Shown here piece after piece: positions 55,075 through 64,000 of a stretch of DNA of 64,000 nt; within the stretch, counting starts at the first letter, position 1, and every line of letters starts with the position of its first letter. The translations under genes and the position numbers were made by a program. Source of the stretch: Neiella holothuriorum (GTDB taxonomy: Bacteria > Pseudomonadota > Gammaproteobacteria > Enterobacterales > Neiellaceae). Location of the stretch: positions 1 to 64,000 of the forward strand of contig NZ_JAHZSS010000016.1 in NCBI RefSeq assembly GCF_019457915.1, written 5' to 3'. The notes under the pieces are model-generated. The model did not search any database and was not told the origin of the DNA. It worked only from the letters and a program-made list of their open reading frames with translations.

Positions 55075-57456
55075 TCACTCCCTTAGTGTCGCGTTGAACT
55101 CAGATGTTACCGCTGTGATGACATTATCAGTTAAGACGCTGATTTCCTTGTCTTCAAGTGTTCGTTCCAAATCTTGTACGGTAATTGAGATCGCAAGGCT
55201 CTTTTGACCCTCGGCAACCCCTTCCCCTTGGTACACATCGAACAAGTTTACGTTAACGACTTGATTCCCGCCAACTTTTTTCACTAAGTCGATCACATCT
55301 TGACTTGCAACAGCTTGTTCAAGCACAAACGCAAAGTCTCTGCGGTTAGCAGGGAACTTACTAACTGGCTGTGCTTTTGGAATCAGTTTTTCACCCAGCG
55401 CTTCAATTAATAGCTCAAAAGCAAAGATTTTTCCTTTAATTCCGAGTGATTTAATTGAACTTGGGTGCAATGCCCCTACATGACCAACTAAATTGTCACC
55501 GCGATAAACCGCAGCACATTGGCCCGGATGCAGCGCAGGATGGCTATCTGCAACAAAACTAAAGGGTTCTAGGCCGCCCAAATTAGCTAATAAAGCCTCT
55601 ACGTCACCTTTCGCATCATAGAAGTCAACCGCACCAGCGCCTTCGCTCCAGTGCTCGTCAAAGCGGCTACCGACAATCACCCCAGCAAGCATTTTATGCT
55701 GCGCAACTTGAGTTTCGGATTCAGGTAGGAAACGTAAACCGAGTTCAAATAGCCGAACACGGTTTTGTTGGCGGTTTTGGTTGTGCTTCAGCGTTTGCAG
55801 AAGGCCTGGCAACAAGCTCACGCGCATCGCCGACATATCGGCAGAGATCGGGTGAGGCAAAATTAAATCATCGGCGTCAGGGAACAACACCTTTTGAACT
55901 TTAGGGTCAACAAAGCTGTAGGTAATGGCTTCTTGATAACCTCGGCTGACTAGCGTGTCCTTGAGCTGATCTTCTGTGACATCCGCTTCTGGATGACGAT
56001 TCATCACCAGCGATGCAACAGGCGCAACATTTGGAATATTGTTGTAGCCGTAGACACGCGCCACTTCTTCAATCAAATCTTCTTCAATGGCTAAGTCAAA
56101 GCGGTAAGACGGCACAGTGGCTGTCCAGCCACCATCAATGGTGGTAACGCTCAAGCCCAAACGGGTAAGAATTTCGACAACTTGCGTGTCTTCAAAGCGA
56201 ATACCAATTCGACCTTCAAGTTTAACTTTGCGTAAGGTAATTGGCGCTACTTGCGGCAAATGTTGCTCACTGACAGCCTCAACAACCGGCCCAGCCTCAC
56301 CACCAACAATCTCAAGCAACAATGCAGTCGCTCGCTCCATCGCTTTGCGTTGCAGTTCAAAGTCAACGCCGCGCTCGTAGCGGTGCGATGCATCCGTATG
56401 CAAGCCATAGCTACGTGCTTTACCGGCAATTGCCAGCGGCGCAAAGAATGCACTTTCAAGCAAAATATCTTTCGACTCAGCCGTTACACCGCTGTCTTGA
56501 CCACCAAAAATACCAGCCATAGCCAGTGCTTTGTTGTGATCGGCAATGACCAGAGTGTCGTCGCGCAAGGTTGCTTCGTTGCCATCAAGCAGAGTCAGTT
56601 TTTCTTCTGGCTTGGCCATACGAACCACAATACCGCCTTCGATGGTATCGAGATCGAATGCATGCATCGGGTGACCAAACTCAAGCAATACGTACTGAGT
56701 GACATCAACCACAGGATCAACACTGCGAACACCACAACGACGTAGTTTTTCAACCAACCAAAGCGGTGATTTGACCGTGGCATCAACGCCACGGATCACT
56801 CGCGCCAAATAACGCGGGCACGCTTGCGGCGCATCGAGAGTGACTGAAACCGTGTCGGTTAACGTCTCCTCGGCATTTTGCCAGCTTGGTTCTGTTACCG
56901 GACAATTGTTCAACACACCAATTTCACGTGCTAACCCAGCTATGCCTAAGCAATCACTGCGGTTTGGTGTTAAATCCACTTCAATGGTGTTGTCGTCTAG
57001 TTTGAGGTATTCGCGGATATCCACGCCAATTGGTGCATCAGCGGCTAATTCCATAATACCGTCTGATTCGTCGGCCATGCCGAGCTCGGCTTCCGCACAC
57101 AACATGCCCATTGATGGCTGACCGCGCAATTTTGCTTTTTTGATTTTGAAATTGCCCGGTAGCACTGCACCAACAGTAGCCACCACAACTTTTAATCCTT
57201 GGCGGCAATTAGCTGCGCCACACACAATATCGAGCAGCTCATCGGCGCCAATATTCACTTTAGTAACGCGCAATTTATCGGCATCAGGATGTTGGCCGCA
57301 TTCAACAACCTCACCCACCACAACGCCGGAAAACTCACCAGCCACACGTTCAACGCCGTCTACTTCTAAGCCGGCCATGGTAATTTGTTCAGCTAGCTCA
57401 TCAGAGCTAATAGCGGGGTTAACCCATTCGCGGACCCAAGATTCACTGAATTTCAT
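55075..57456 (-). CDS. pheT: Phenylalanyl-tRNA synthetase beta subunit
   Basis: 793 residues (E. coli 795); with PheS forms the alpha2-beta2 enzyme that charges tRNA-Phe. Domains in order: tRNA-binding EMAP-like domain (about 40-150, '[19 protein letters not shown]'), B3/B4 editing region (about 210-400), B5 ('[14 protein letters not shown]'), core and C-terminal anticodon-binding FDX-ACB domain ('[15 protein letters not shown]'). Starts 27 bases after pheS and its stop abuts ihfA. Confidence 0.97.
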   Translation of the reverse strand: MKFSESWVREWVNPAISSDELAEQITMAGLEVDGVERVAGEFSGVVVGEVVECGQHPDADKLRVTKVNIGADELLDIVCGAANCRQGLKVVVATVGAVLPGNFKIKKAKLRGQPSMGMLCAEAELGMADESDGIMELAADAPIGVDIREYLKLDDNTIEVDLTPNRSDCLGIAGLAREIGVLNNCPVTEPSWQNAEETLTDTVSVTLDAPQACPRYLARVIRGVDATVKSPLWLVEKLRRCGVRSVDPVVDVTQYVLLEFGHPMHAFDLDTIEGGIVVRMAKPEEKLTLLDGNEATLRDDTLVIADHNKALAMAGIFGGQDSGVTAESKDILLESAFFAPLAIAGKARSYGLHTDASHRYERGVDFELQRKAMERATALLLEIVGGEAGPVVEAVSEQHLPQVAPITLRKVKLEGRIGIRFEDTQVVEILTRLGLSVTTIDGGWTATVPSYRFDLAIEEDLIEEVARVYGYNNIPNVAPVASLVMNRHPEADVTEDQLKDTLVSRGYQEAITYSFVDPKVQKVLFPDADDLILPHPISADMSAMRVSLLPGLLQTLKHNQNRQQNRVRLFELGLRFLPESETQVAQHKMLAGVIVGSRFDEHWSEGAGAVDFYDAKGDVEALLANLGGLEPFSFVADSHPALHPGQCAAVYRGDNLVGHVGALHPSSIKSLGIKGKIFAFELLIEALGEKLIPKAQPVSKFPANRRDFAFVLEQAVASQDVIDLVKKVGGNQVVNVNLFDVYQGEGVAEGQKSLAISITVQDLERTLEDKEISVLTDNVITAVTSEFNATLRE

Positions 57457-57483
57457 CGTCTGTGTTCTCTCTTTCTTACCGGC

Positions 57484-58494
<1,011 letters not shown>

Positions 58495-58771
58495 CTAAAA
58501 TTAGAGCCTATGCGAATGGCAAAATTTTGTAGCCGGTAAGTCTACCTAAAAACGCCATTAATTAAACGCATAAGACCTAAAAATATGTATGGTTTTTAAT
58601 ACTTGAGCGCCATAAAGCGCGAGGTTGACCGACTGTTTGGGGATAAATTGATTAAGGAATGTGCGACCAGCACGCAATTACAAAAGTTTCGACAAAAACT
58701 ATTGCAAGGGAAAATAACCGCCGCTATTATAGCGCCCTCTTCGCACACGGGCTTCCGCCTAGCGAAAATGT

Positions 58772-58848
58772 ACGACCGTAGCTCAGCTGGTTAGAGCACC
58801 ACCTTGACATGGTGGGGGTCGGTGGTTCGAGTCCACTCGGTCGTACCA
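58772..58848 (+). tRNA. tRNA-Val (anticodon GAC)
   Basis: Acceptor arms ACGACCG / CGGTCGT, D arm GCTCAGCTGGTTAGAGC, anticodon stem CCACC / GGTGG around TTGACAT (anticodon GAC), T arm GGTGGTTCGAGTCCACT-like, discriminator A and encoded CCA (58846-58848). Its 3' end marks the boundary to sequence that looks acquired. Confidence 0.97.
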
Positions 58849-58905
58849 ATTTTCCCAATCAATTCAACACCTTAAAATCATTCCAAACTCAAGACTATTT
58901 AGGCA

Positions 58906-59027
58906 TTTGTCACTTTTGTCACTTTCGCTGTACCTCGTTGTAATTCGCTGTATTTCATTGAGTTACAAAAGATGTGACATTAGTCACTTTATGTCTTTTC
59001 ACAATCGCCAGTGACACACAAGTGACA
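58906..59027. repeat. Phased direct and inverted repeats beside tRNA-Val
   Basis: TTTGTCACT twice in tandem (58906-58923); then three decamers in register, TCGCTGTACC, TCGTTGTAAT, TCGCTGTATT (58925-58954); then GTGAC-N4-GTCAC (58974-58987) and two GTGACA motifs (59011-59016, 59022-59027). Such clusters look like recombinase arm sites or replication iterons. They start 58 bases past the tRNA. Confidence 0.7.
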
Positions 59028-59519
59028 AAACGGAATAGCTGCGCGCAGTCCAAACAAGCTGATTCTCGCAGCAGATTTTCGATGAACTCCCATAGTTGGT
59101 GGAATCAATCGAAATGGCGTAAGGAACGTGAACGTAAGTATCTATGGAGATAAAAAATCGGACGCGAACCATCAAACAAAGCAAATACAACACGTTTCGT
59201 TAATGTTGAATTCTATGGCGCATCAACAGCACCAATCTTGAGTTAGTTGACCTGCAAATTATCGAGCCGCGCCGGCAGGCCAACATGACTCGATAAAAAT
59301 CTCTGAGCTGCCGCGTTGGGCTGTAATAGCTCATACTCGACCTGACACTAATGAAGCCGAGGCCACAACATAATCGTTTAGCGCCTATGGGCCCCGCTGT
59401 CTACATCCGTGCTTTATACCCTAAACACCCTTCCCATCACTTCAGGAGTGTCCTACCGTATGAAATAACAACAAGTCGTTTCACACACTACCAAGAGCTG
59501 TTAGCAGGAAGTATCTGAC
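59028..59519. other. Gene-free left part of the putative element
   Basis: 492 bases without a credible gene; small frames on both strands lack ribosome sites. No terminator or IS remnant seen. The next gene's ribosome site (AGGAAG) is at its right edge. Confidence 0.5.
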
Positions 59520-60212
59520 ATGGAACAAGACAAAGCGGTCAATACTCATGAAACCAAGGACATCAACCAGCATTCCGCGCTGCCGTCAGAACCAACCACC
59601 ATTCGCCAAGGCGAATATGGCAGCATAGCCTCGGACTCCAAATCAGGCGGACTTATCACTAGGAATATATTTGTTTGTGCCGGGCTGGTCGGCAGCTGTA
59701 AGAGCTCGAGCCACATTTTTTTGGCTCACTTTGACAGTCCGTGGAGCGTCCGCCATCTAAAGAGCATTCTCGCGAATGAGCTTGAGAAGACGGAAAAGTC
59801 GGGGAAGACCACCAGCTTTGATATTGAGTTAATCGGCGGCACGGTTTGGCTAAGCATAACGCTGATATTGTTCATATTGTTGGCGTTGCAATTTGAGCCA
59901 GAAAATATCTATAAAATTGCCACTAAAACGATTTTCATCGCATTATCAGCTTTAGTCGTCGCGTACCAGTCGATCACTTACCTTTGCCTATTCTGTGTGT
60001 CCAGTTGCAGCAGGCACTCGGCCGTCAGTAAACATCACGGATTCGCTTGGAAATCATGCCGCCGCAGAATAACAGTTTATAAAACGTCTAATATTTCTAA
60101 GATTACTGTTGAAAAGTGCGATTCATCGTCCAAAGACGATAAGCGTGAGCGAGGGTGGTTGTGTGGATGCATGACCGAGAAAAAGGAATCAGATTCGACC
60201 ATCCGAGAGTAA
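59520..60212 (+). CDS. Membrane protein with CheD/NTAN1-like deamidase signature
   Basis: A 230-residue protein that I do not recognise as a whole. Residues about 30-105 read 'GEYGSIAS', 'VCAGLVGSCKSSSHIFLAHFDSP', 'HLKSILANEL', 'FDIELIGG': the GSC...AHFD pattern followed by LIGG resembles CheD-type and NTAN1-type glutamine/asparagine deamidases, where the Cys and His are catalytic. Two membrane helices follow (about 107-125 and 137-160), then a Lys/Ser-rich, Cys-containing tail. That second half is not part of the deamidase fold, so the protein is either a novel fusion or a decayed gene. AGGAAG lies eight bases before the ATG. First gene after the tRNA-adjacent repeats. Confidence 0.55.
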   Translation: MEQDKAVNTHETKDINQHSALPSEPTTIRQGEYGSIASDSKSGGLITRNIFVCAGLVGSCKSSSHIFLAHFDSPWSVRHLKSILANELEKTEKSGKTTSFDIELIGGTVWLSITLILFILLALQFEPENIYKIATKTIFIALSALVVAYQSITYLCLFCVSSCSRHSAVSKHHGFAWKSCRRRITVYKTSNISKITVEKCDSSSKDDKRERGWLCGCMTEKKESDSTIRE

Positions 60213-60595
60213 ACCAAGTATAAAAAGATCAACCAATTCCTTACAGTAAGTGAGAGCGACTTTGTACATATCTGCATGCAGTCTCAATCTGTCTCCATCG
60301 GCGGCAATTCGATAAAACCGGCTTTGAAGATCTTTTGTCATTAAGTTATCTGATGGGTGTCAGGTGAATTTGTGACTAATCCAATTAGGCTTGGTAAGTT
60401 AAGCCGGAGCTAACTATTTTTCTCATCGTTCACAACGAAATAAAGCATATATACCTGCATACGAGTGATAACAACTCCCTTGGCTAAGTGGTCTTACTCC
60501 CGTAGCCAAGGGAAACATCCAGTCAAAATTCGTTAAAAAAAACACTTTTTTGGTGATCACGTTCATAGTGATTTTAGGCTGTTCATTCACGGTAA
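60213..60595. other. Gap with an 11-base perfect inverted repeat
   Basis: 383 bases without a gene. TCCCTTGGCTA (60476-60486) and TAGCCAAGGGA (60503-60513) pair perfectly around a 16-base loop. No T-run follows on either strand, so a regulatory RNA structure or protein site of the element is more likely than a terminator. Confidence 0.6.
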
Positions 60596-61042
60596 TCATA
60601 GCGCATCAAATTCTTTGACCGCCTTAGAGCGCTCTCCTAACGGGCCTCTGAAAAAGCACCGCGGATCCAGCGCATAAGTGCCCCGGTGCAGCGTTGGGCG
60701 CAGAATACCTATCCTTTTCAGCTCCAACACTCTGTTGGTAATCGTCTTTGTCGATACTTCAAACAGCTTTGCTAGTTCATCACGCATTCGGGGGGAAATA
60801 TCAATCAAAAATCTGTCCTCTAAACAGATTCTACTTGCTAGCGAGAGCAGCAAGCTCATTACTGGCTTCGGTAGCAGCAACCATCGTTCCATCCCTTCGT
60901 TCATAACCACAAAAAATGTCTCGTCAATTTTCGTTCGACGTACCGTGACTTCTTCAGTCTCTTCAAGAGTGATGATCTCTCCGGAGTCTTTGCTGAGGAC
61001 TGTTTTCCGAACAGTCCGCGCTAGCGGTGATGTTTTCGCCAT
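60596..61042 (-). CDS. RepL-like plasmid replication protein
   Basis: About 148 residues. The central part is a winged helix: 'MRDELAKLFEVSTKTITNRVLELKRIGIL' (helix-turn-helix) then 'RGTYALDPRCFFRGP', the strand-and-FFRG ending typical of RepL replication proteins of small plasmids. ATG 61042 has AAGGAAG six bases upstream; the frame continues 33 codons further as a hydrophobic stretch with no ribosome site, so it is left out. It is divergent from the mobilization operon, with the 276-base gap between them as the natural place for origins. Confidence 0.7.
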   Translation of the reverse strand: MAKTSPLARTVRKTVLSKDSGEIITLEETEEVTVRRTKIDETFFVVMNEGMERWLLLPKPVMSLLLSLASRICLEDRFLIDISPRMRDELAKLFEVSTKTITNRVLELKRIGILRPTLHRGTYALDPRCFFRGPLGERSKAVKEFDAL

Positions 61043-61198
61043 ACCAATCTTCCTTTTCAGTTCGGCCATGAATCCGGCAGTAACATATACCAAAACACAA
61101 AAAAAAAGCCCTAAACAGAGAACAAAAAGCAAAACACCCAAAACCTCCTATAACATAACCAAGAAAATATCATTAACCACCCGTTTAAAATAAATTAT

Positions 61199-61218
61199 TT
61201 AAACTAAATTTTGTTTAA
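61199..61218. other. Inverted repeat in the rep-mob gap, candidate origin
   Basis: TTAAAC-N8-GTTTAA in a very AT-rich 276-base gap (61043-61318) between the divergent RepL-like and mobilization genes. MobV-type oriT sites are inverted repeats just upstream of the mob gene, so this is the best candidate for oriT, or for part of the replication origin. Confidence 0.4.
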
Positions 61219-61318
61219 TTTCAGCCTGTTGTAATTTTTTTATTCTTTTTTTCGATCGAATTTCAAAAATCCTGTCAATATAACCATTAACCAACACAAA
61301 CACATAAGGACATGTGAC

Positions 61319-61762
61319 ATGCAGTACAAAATTACGTCAATCGAACCAATTGAACCGAGCTTAAAGGACGGCGAATCAATGCGGGCGCAGATTGTAATTC
61401 CATCAACCAATTCACGATGGAAGCGCAACAAGCGCATTAACGTTGAAATTTCCGCGATGGATGAGGATGAGCGAGGAGGCAGCACAGAAAATTTGGCTCT
61501 GCAAAAACTGCAACAGGAGGTTTTCAAATTTCGACAGGAAACTGCTGGGCTATTTGACGGTACTCAAAACGCATTGCGATTTTGTTCACATTACATGGAG
61601 CTGGCGCAAGCGGCAGGGTCAGCTCAAATCCTAGATAAGATTGTAAAGGCGTATGCCGACCGAAAAAGCAGGCAAGAGGCGGATAGTTCTCTAAGCGCGC
61701 AGTTGAATCTGCCATTTGAAGATACCGCCCCCCGCCCAACCCTCAGCGGAGCAAAGCGATGA
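61319..61762 (+). CDS. Mobilization-operon protein, unknown
   Basis: 147 residues, not recognised. N-terminal half has a beta-rich look ('YKITSIEPIEPSLKDGESMRAQIVI'), then a helical part ('LALQKLQQEVFKFRQETAGLFDG', 'LDKIVKAYADRKSRQEADSSL'). AAGGA precedes the ATG by eight bases, and its stop overlaps the relaxase start as ATGA, so the two are translated together and it may be an accessory mobilization or DNA-binding factor. Confidence 0.65.
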   Translation: MQYKITSIEPIEPSLKDGESMRAQIVIPSTNSRWKRNKRINVEISAMDEDERGGSTENLALQKLQQEVFKFRQETAGLFDGTQNALRFCSHYMELAQAAGSAQILDKIVKAYADRKSRQEADSSLSAQLNLPFEDTAPRPTLSGAKR

Positions 61763-62616
61763 GCATCAGTTCGTCATTTGCCATATTGAGATTGGCGAAG
61801 ATCAAAACGTTTGGGGCGCTGGCAGCGTGTAGCGCTCACATTGGTCGACATCGCAACACACCTAACGCCAACTCAGGCAAGGCTCACCTTAATCGAGTTC
61901 GAATAGGATCCGGCAATATCACACATGACGTTAAGCAGCACATAGCCAGCAAAGGCATTCAAAAATTGAGGAGCAACGGCGTTCTTGCAGTAGAACTCGT
62001 TCTCACGTTTTCACCAGAGTGGTTGAAAACCTCTGACGGACAGCGCTATAGAGCTCGAGCATCTCAAGATTTGAGAGAGTGGGAAAAAGCCAACTTGACG
62101 TGGTTGCGCCAAACATTCGGAGATCGCGTAGTTAGCTATTTTTTGCACATGGATGAGCGAACACCTCATGTGCACGTGCTATTAGTGCCGACCTATGAAA
62201 AAGCCACGGGTAAGTTCGGTATGAGTGCGCGACGACTCTTTGGTGGCAAACAAAAGCTAAGTGAATTGCAAAGCAGTTATGCTGCGGCGATGAAAAATTT
62301 GGGCTTGCATCGAGGTCGCAAAGGCTCAAAGGCAACGCACCAAAAATTAGCTGATTTCTATGCTCAACTGAATGAGGCGGCACGTAATTGTGAGGCATTG
62401 GGCCTGCCTGTACCAACGGCAAGATCTCCTTTGAGTTTTGCCAACTGGCAGCGCAGTTTTAAGCAGATTACGCAGTTGGCGTCAGATGAAAACAATGAGC
62501 GGATAAACAGTTTAAAAGAACGTATTCGACAACTTTCCGATGCATACATGGCCCTTAGCGAGTATGCGTCGTTCAATTCATCTACGCCAAAGCTTGGCCC
62601 GAGGTTGAGACGTTAG
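61759..62616 (+). CDS. MobV-family relaxase
   Basis: DNA relaxase that nicks oriT for conjugal mobilization (Mob_Pre family), 285 residues. The N-terminal 'FAILRLAKIKTFGALAACSAHIGRH' part aligns with MobM of pMV158, with H27 at the place of its nucleophilic His22; the metal-binding motif HMDERTPHVH (130-139) is the family's HxDExxPHxH. The C-terminus is shorter than in MobM (494 residues), ending in a coiled-coil segment, so this is a compact form. No type IV secretion genes are visible; it would need a helper. Confidence 0.88.
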   Translation: MSISSSFAILRLAKIKTFGALAACSAHIGRHRNTPNANSGKAHLNRVRIGSGNITHDVKQHIASKGIQKLRSNGVLAVELVLTFSPEWLKTSDGQRYRARASQDLREWEKANLTWLRQTFGDRVVSYFLHMDERTPHVHVLLVPTYEKATGKFGMSARRLFGGKQKLSELQSSYAAAMKNLGLHRGRKGSKATHQKLADFYAQLNEAARNCEALGLPVPTARSPLSFANWQRSFKQITQLASDENNERINSLKERIRQLSDAYMALSEYASFNSSTPKLGPRLRR

Positions 62617-62628
62617 GGCCTCGCAGAG

Positions 62629-62675
62629 CGAACGACAATTGTGTTAGCAATTGTGTAGTGAGTACACAACGTTCG
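62629..62675. repeat. Nested inverted repeats after the relaxase gene
   Basis: CGAACG (62629) ... CGTTCG (62670-62675) encloses ACAATTG-N6-CAATTGT (62635-62654) and TGTGT ... ACACA (62652-62668). The whole can fold into a cruciform-like structure 12 bases past the relaxase stop. Could be a terminator-like or nick-site element. Confidence 0.5.
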
Positions 62676-62705
62676 TCTTGGAATTGCAGTTTGGAAAGGA
62701 ATCCA

Positions 62706-62987
62706 ATGAACAAGTCACACAATCAAATCAGCGCTGAGTTCTATTTGAAGCAAGGGCTAGATAGACTGCCCGCGGAGGTCGCAGCCACCACGGCCATGCT
62801 AATAATGCAATTCGGCCCGCTTATGTGCTCGGAACAATATGCTGAACTCTTCGACATTAAGCACGGCACAGTAGAGCGGCAAATCAGCGATGAAACCATT
62901 GCAGTTAAGCCGAAAAAAGTTGGCCGCAAAAACTTCTTTCCAACTGTGAGCGTTGCGCTGCTGGTTCATGCAAAAGAAGCAGCCTAG
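62706..62987 (+). CDS. Small helix-turn-helix-like protein of the element
   Basis: 93 residues from ATG 62706 (AAAGGA upstream). The C-terminal half ('MCSEQYAELFDIKHGTVERQIS' ... 'VGRKNFFPTVSVALLVHAKE') resembles the helix-turn-helix of excisionase/AlpA-type DNA-binding proteins: a site-choice helix after a hinge, then a short wing. It could be an excisionase or repressor of the mobile element. No integrase is present nearby. Confidence 0.55.
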   Translation: MNKSHNQISAEFYLKQGLDRLPAEVAATTAMLIMQFGPLMCSEQYAELFDIKHGTVERQISDETIAVKPKKVGRKNFFPTVSVALLVHAKEAA

Positions 62988-63096
62988 CTGGGCTGCCCTA
63001 TGTTCCCTTGGAAGCCGAGAGGCAACAAGCAGTAAGGAGCTAAAAGAGCCCTCACAAACAACCTACCTTGCTAATAATTACACTCCTGACCGCCAA

Positions 63097-63145
63097 ACCT
63101 AACGCCTAGCAAGATAACTCATCTCTGGACAATTCCGAGTTAGGC
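63097..63145 (-). other. Possible decayed attC site
   Basis: On the minus strand GCCTAAC (63145-63139) and GTTAGGT (63103-63097) are well-formed R'' and R' boxes 49 bases apart end to end, but the inner arms pair poorly. It would be the outermost cassette boundary, next to the real site at 63155-63228. Could be chance. Confidence 0.35.
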
Positions 63146-63154
63146 TGTGGTAGT

Positions 63155-63228
63155 AACGCCTAAAACATGGTGCAAGTTAGCGGCGGAGCCGCGCGGTTAA
63201 CTTATCCTAATGGTTTTTCTTGTTAGGC
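63155..63228 (-). other. attC site of the last integron cassette
   Basis: On the minus strand GCCTAAC (R'', 63228-63222) to the core GTT at 63157-63155. Inner arms AAGTTA / TAACTT flank a GC-rich apical stem (GCGG ... CCGC). The stop codon of the cassette gene (63223) falls inside R'', typical of integron cassettes. Confidence 0.7.
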
Positions 63229-63591
63229 TTTTTGATAGTACGTTAACCATATCAACTGGGTTGCCATAAGTATGACCCCTAGATAAAACATAAAACCTAG
63301 AAAAATGGTATTGAGGTATACATCAGTTTTTGCAGATGCCGATTTCTTTCCAGAACGCCATTTTGTAGAACGGCGAGCATCGCCAAGCATTTTGAAATTG
63401 AACAGGCTGCCTCTTCTTGACCAATGACAAACACCAAAGAAAACATGCAAGCCCAGAAGCAACCACCAAGCGGCAACACCTTTAACTGGAACAGTCCAAG
63501 AGATTGAATCTTCACCAGCTACTAACATTGCTATAGCAATAGCTGTTGTCAGGAAAATTAGACGTGAATCGCTGTCTTGGATTTGACTCAT
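63223..63591 (-). CDS. Integron cassette gene: small membrane protein
   Basis: 122 residues from ATG 63591, which follows GAGGGA; its start is only 13-19 bases from the recombination point of the preceding attC, as expected for a cassette gene. Three hydrophobic segments (about 10-24, 31-53, 95-117), no family recognised. Longer open frame upstream runs through the attC and is not real. Function unknown. Confidence 0.7.
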   Translation of the reverse strand: MSQIQDSDSRLIFLTTAIAIAMLVAGEDSISWTVPVKGVAAWWLLLGLHVFFGVCHWSRRGSLFNFKMLGDARRSTKWRSGKKSASAKTDVYLNTIFLGFMFYLGVILMATQLIWLTYYQKA

Positions 63592-63603
63592 ACTTCCCTC
63601 AGA

Positions 63604-63730
63604 AACCAACGCCCGCATAAAGGGCGACAAAACGTAGCGGCAATTTTGTTGAACAATTGGGCTACGCACAAAACTAAATTGCCGCGAAGTTTTGGCGTCC
63701 CAGCGAGCGCTTTTGAGGCGCTTGTTAGGT
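63604..63730 (-). other. attC site (about 127 bases) between two cassettes
   Basis: On the minus strand ACCTAAC (R'', 63730-63724) begins the site and GCGTTGG (core GTT at 63610-63608) ends it. The arms pair almost throughout: GGGACGCCAAAACTTCGCGG with CCGCTACGTTTTGTCGCCC, with the bulges typical of attC. Length and form resemble Vibrio VCR repeats. Confidence 0.85.
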
Positions 63731-64000
63731 GTCATTGCTGACAACTGCTATATGCTTAATAGTAAACTCAATATAAGAGATAAGATCATTCACACATTTG
63801 GGGAAATAATAATCAGCGTCATCGGGACAAAGGTCTTCACGAGGAAGTAATGTAACCTCAATTTCCTCGTTGAAGAGAGGATAAAGGTTGTGGGTGAGAT
63901 AGTTTCTTCTTGTGACAATAAACGTGAACAAGTCATCTAAATCTAAATTCGTAAGACCATTTTTTTGACATGCTCCAACTAGTTCCCCTAGCGTTGCACG
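63725..64000 (-). CDS. Integron cassette gene, partial; possible HEPN protein
   Basis: C-terminal 91 residues visible; the frame stays open to the window edge, so the start lies beyond 64000 (no ATG is present in the visible part). The stop codon lies inside the attC R'' box. The segment 'DLDDLFTFIVTRRNYLTHNLYPLF' contains RNYLTH, which fits the Rx4H motif (often RNxxxH) of HEPN ribonuclease domains, within a helix. HEPN proteins are common toxins and defence factors and common integron cargo. The identification rests on one short motif. Confidence 0.6.
   Translation of the reverse strand, partial: RATLGELVGACQKNGLTNLDLDDLFTFIVTRRNYLTHNLYPLFNEEIEVTLLPREDLCPDDADYYFPKCVNDLISYIEFTIKHIAVVSNDT

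Noticed and set aside
58603-58794. 63-codon open frame running into the tRNA-Val gene
   Set aside because: Its end lies inside the tRNA and there is no ribosome site; it is a chance frame.
58849-62987. A complete integrative element with integrase
   Set aside because: No integrase or duplicated tRNA end is visible in the window, so only the plasmid-like module is claimed.

Overview
The window reads as a chromosome segment of a marine, alginate-degrading Gammaproteobacterium. The support is the gene content: HrpA, ExoI, IHF-alpha, PheST, a type IV (MSHA-like) pilin, a large TonB-dependent receptor, many c-di-GMP proteins, secreted PL7/PL6 alginate lyases, and a chromosomal-integron edge. A Reinekea/Saccharospirillum-type organism would fit, but no marker here fixes the genus.

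Layout. 1-4.4 kb: solute-binding-like proteins, a PL7 alginate lyase, a VOC protein and acylphosphatase. 4.4-9.6 kb: two tandem paralogous TPR-GGDEF diguanylate cyclases. 9.7-13.6 kb: hrpA. 14.1-17.5 kb: a PotD-like periplasmic protein plus a membrane GGDEF-EAL protein, the arrangement of the Vibrio NspS-MbaA polyamine sensor. 17.5-23.7 kb: an alginate block (two more PL7 lyases, one PL6 lyase, a FucU/RbsD-type mutarotase, an unidentified secreted protein). 23.8-30.1 kb: a gluconate/Entner-Doudoroff block (edd, gntR, an SDR dehydrogenase, an Nramp-fold transporter without the metal motif, gntK) with GntR-type operators at three places. 30.2-35.7 kb: sbcB, then a chemoreceptor/porin/PstS-like trio. 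36.3-39.3 kb: a TonB-dependent receptor behind 1.2 kb of non-coding DNA. 40.5 kb: an orphan pilin. 41.1-53.5 kb: two light/photo-oxidative-stress operons (SnoaL, SDR, FAD oxidase, DUF1365, CFA synthase, DUF2878, chalcone-isomerase-like, DUF3833; and DUF523/DUF1722 plus photolyase). Both start with the same ECF-type promoter, TGATCY-N16-CGTWT. A GH1 beta-glucosidase, a DUF2892 protein and a DUF1566 lipoprotein lie between them. 53.5-58.5 kb: housekeeping (DUF1853, ihfA, pheT, pheS). 58.8 kb: tRNA-Val(GAC).

After the tRNA the sequence changes character: phased repeats beside the tRNA 3' end, an unusual membrane protein with a CheD/NTAN1-like deamidase signature, a RepL-like replication protein, a MobV relaxase operon and a small DNA-binding-like protein. 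This looks like a mobilizable element. The last 0.9 kb is the edge of an integron cassette array on the minus strand: two cassettes, each stopping inside the R'' box of its attC site, the outermost running off the window.

Together the genes describe a polysaccharide degrader. Secreted lyases cut alginate, and the Edd/GntK module feeds sugar acids into the Entner-Doudoroff pathway. Polyamine and c-di-GMP signals set lifestyle, and a sigma-factor regulon guards membranes and DNA against light. No PL15/PL17 oligo-alginate lyase, KdgF, KdgK, Eda, ECF sigma factor, ChrR/LitR regulator or integron integrase is visible, so those must lie elsewhere or be absent.
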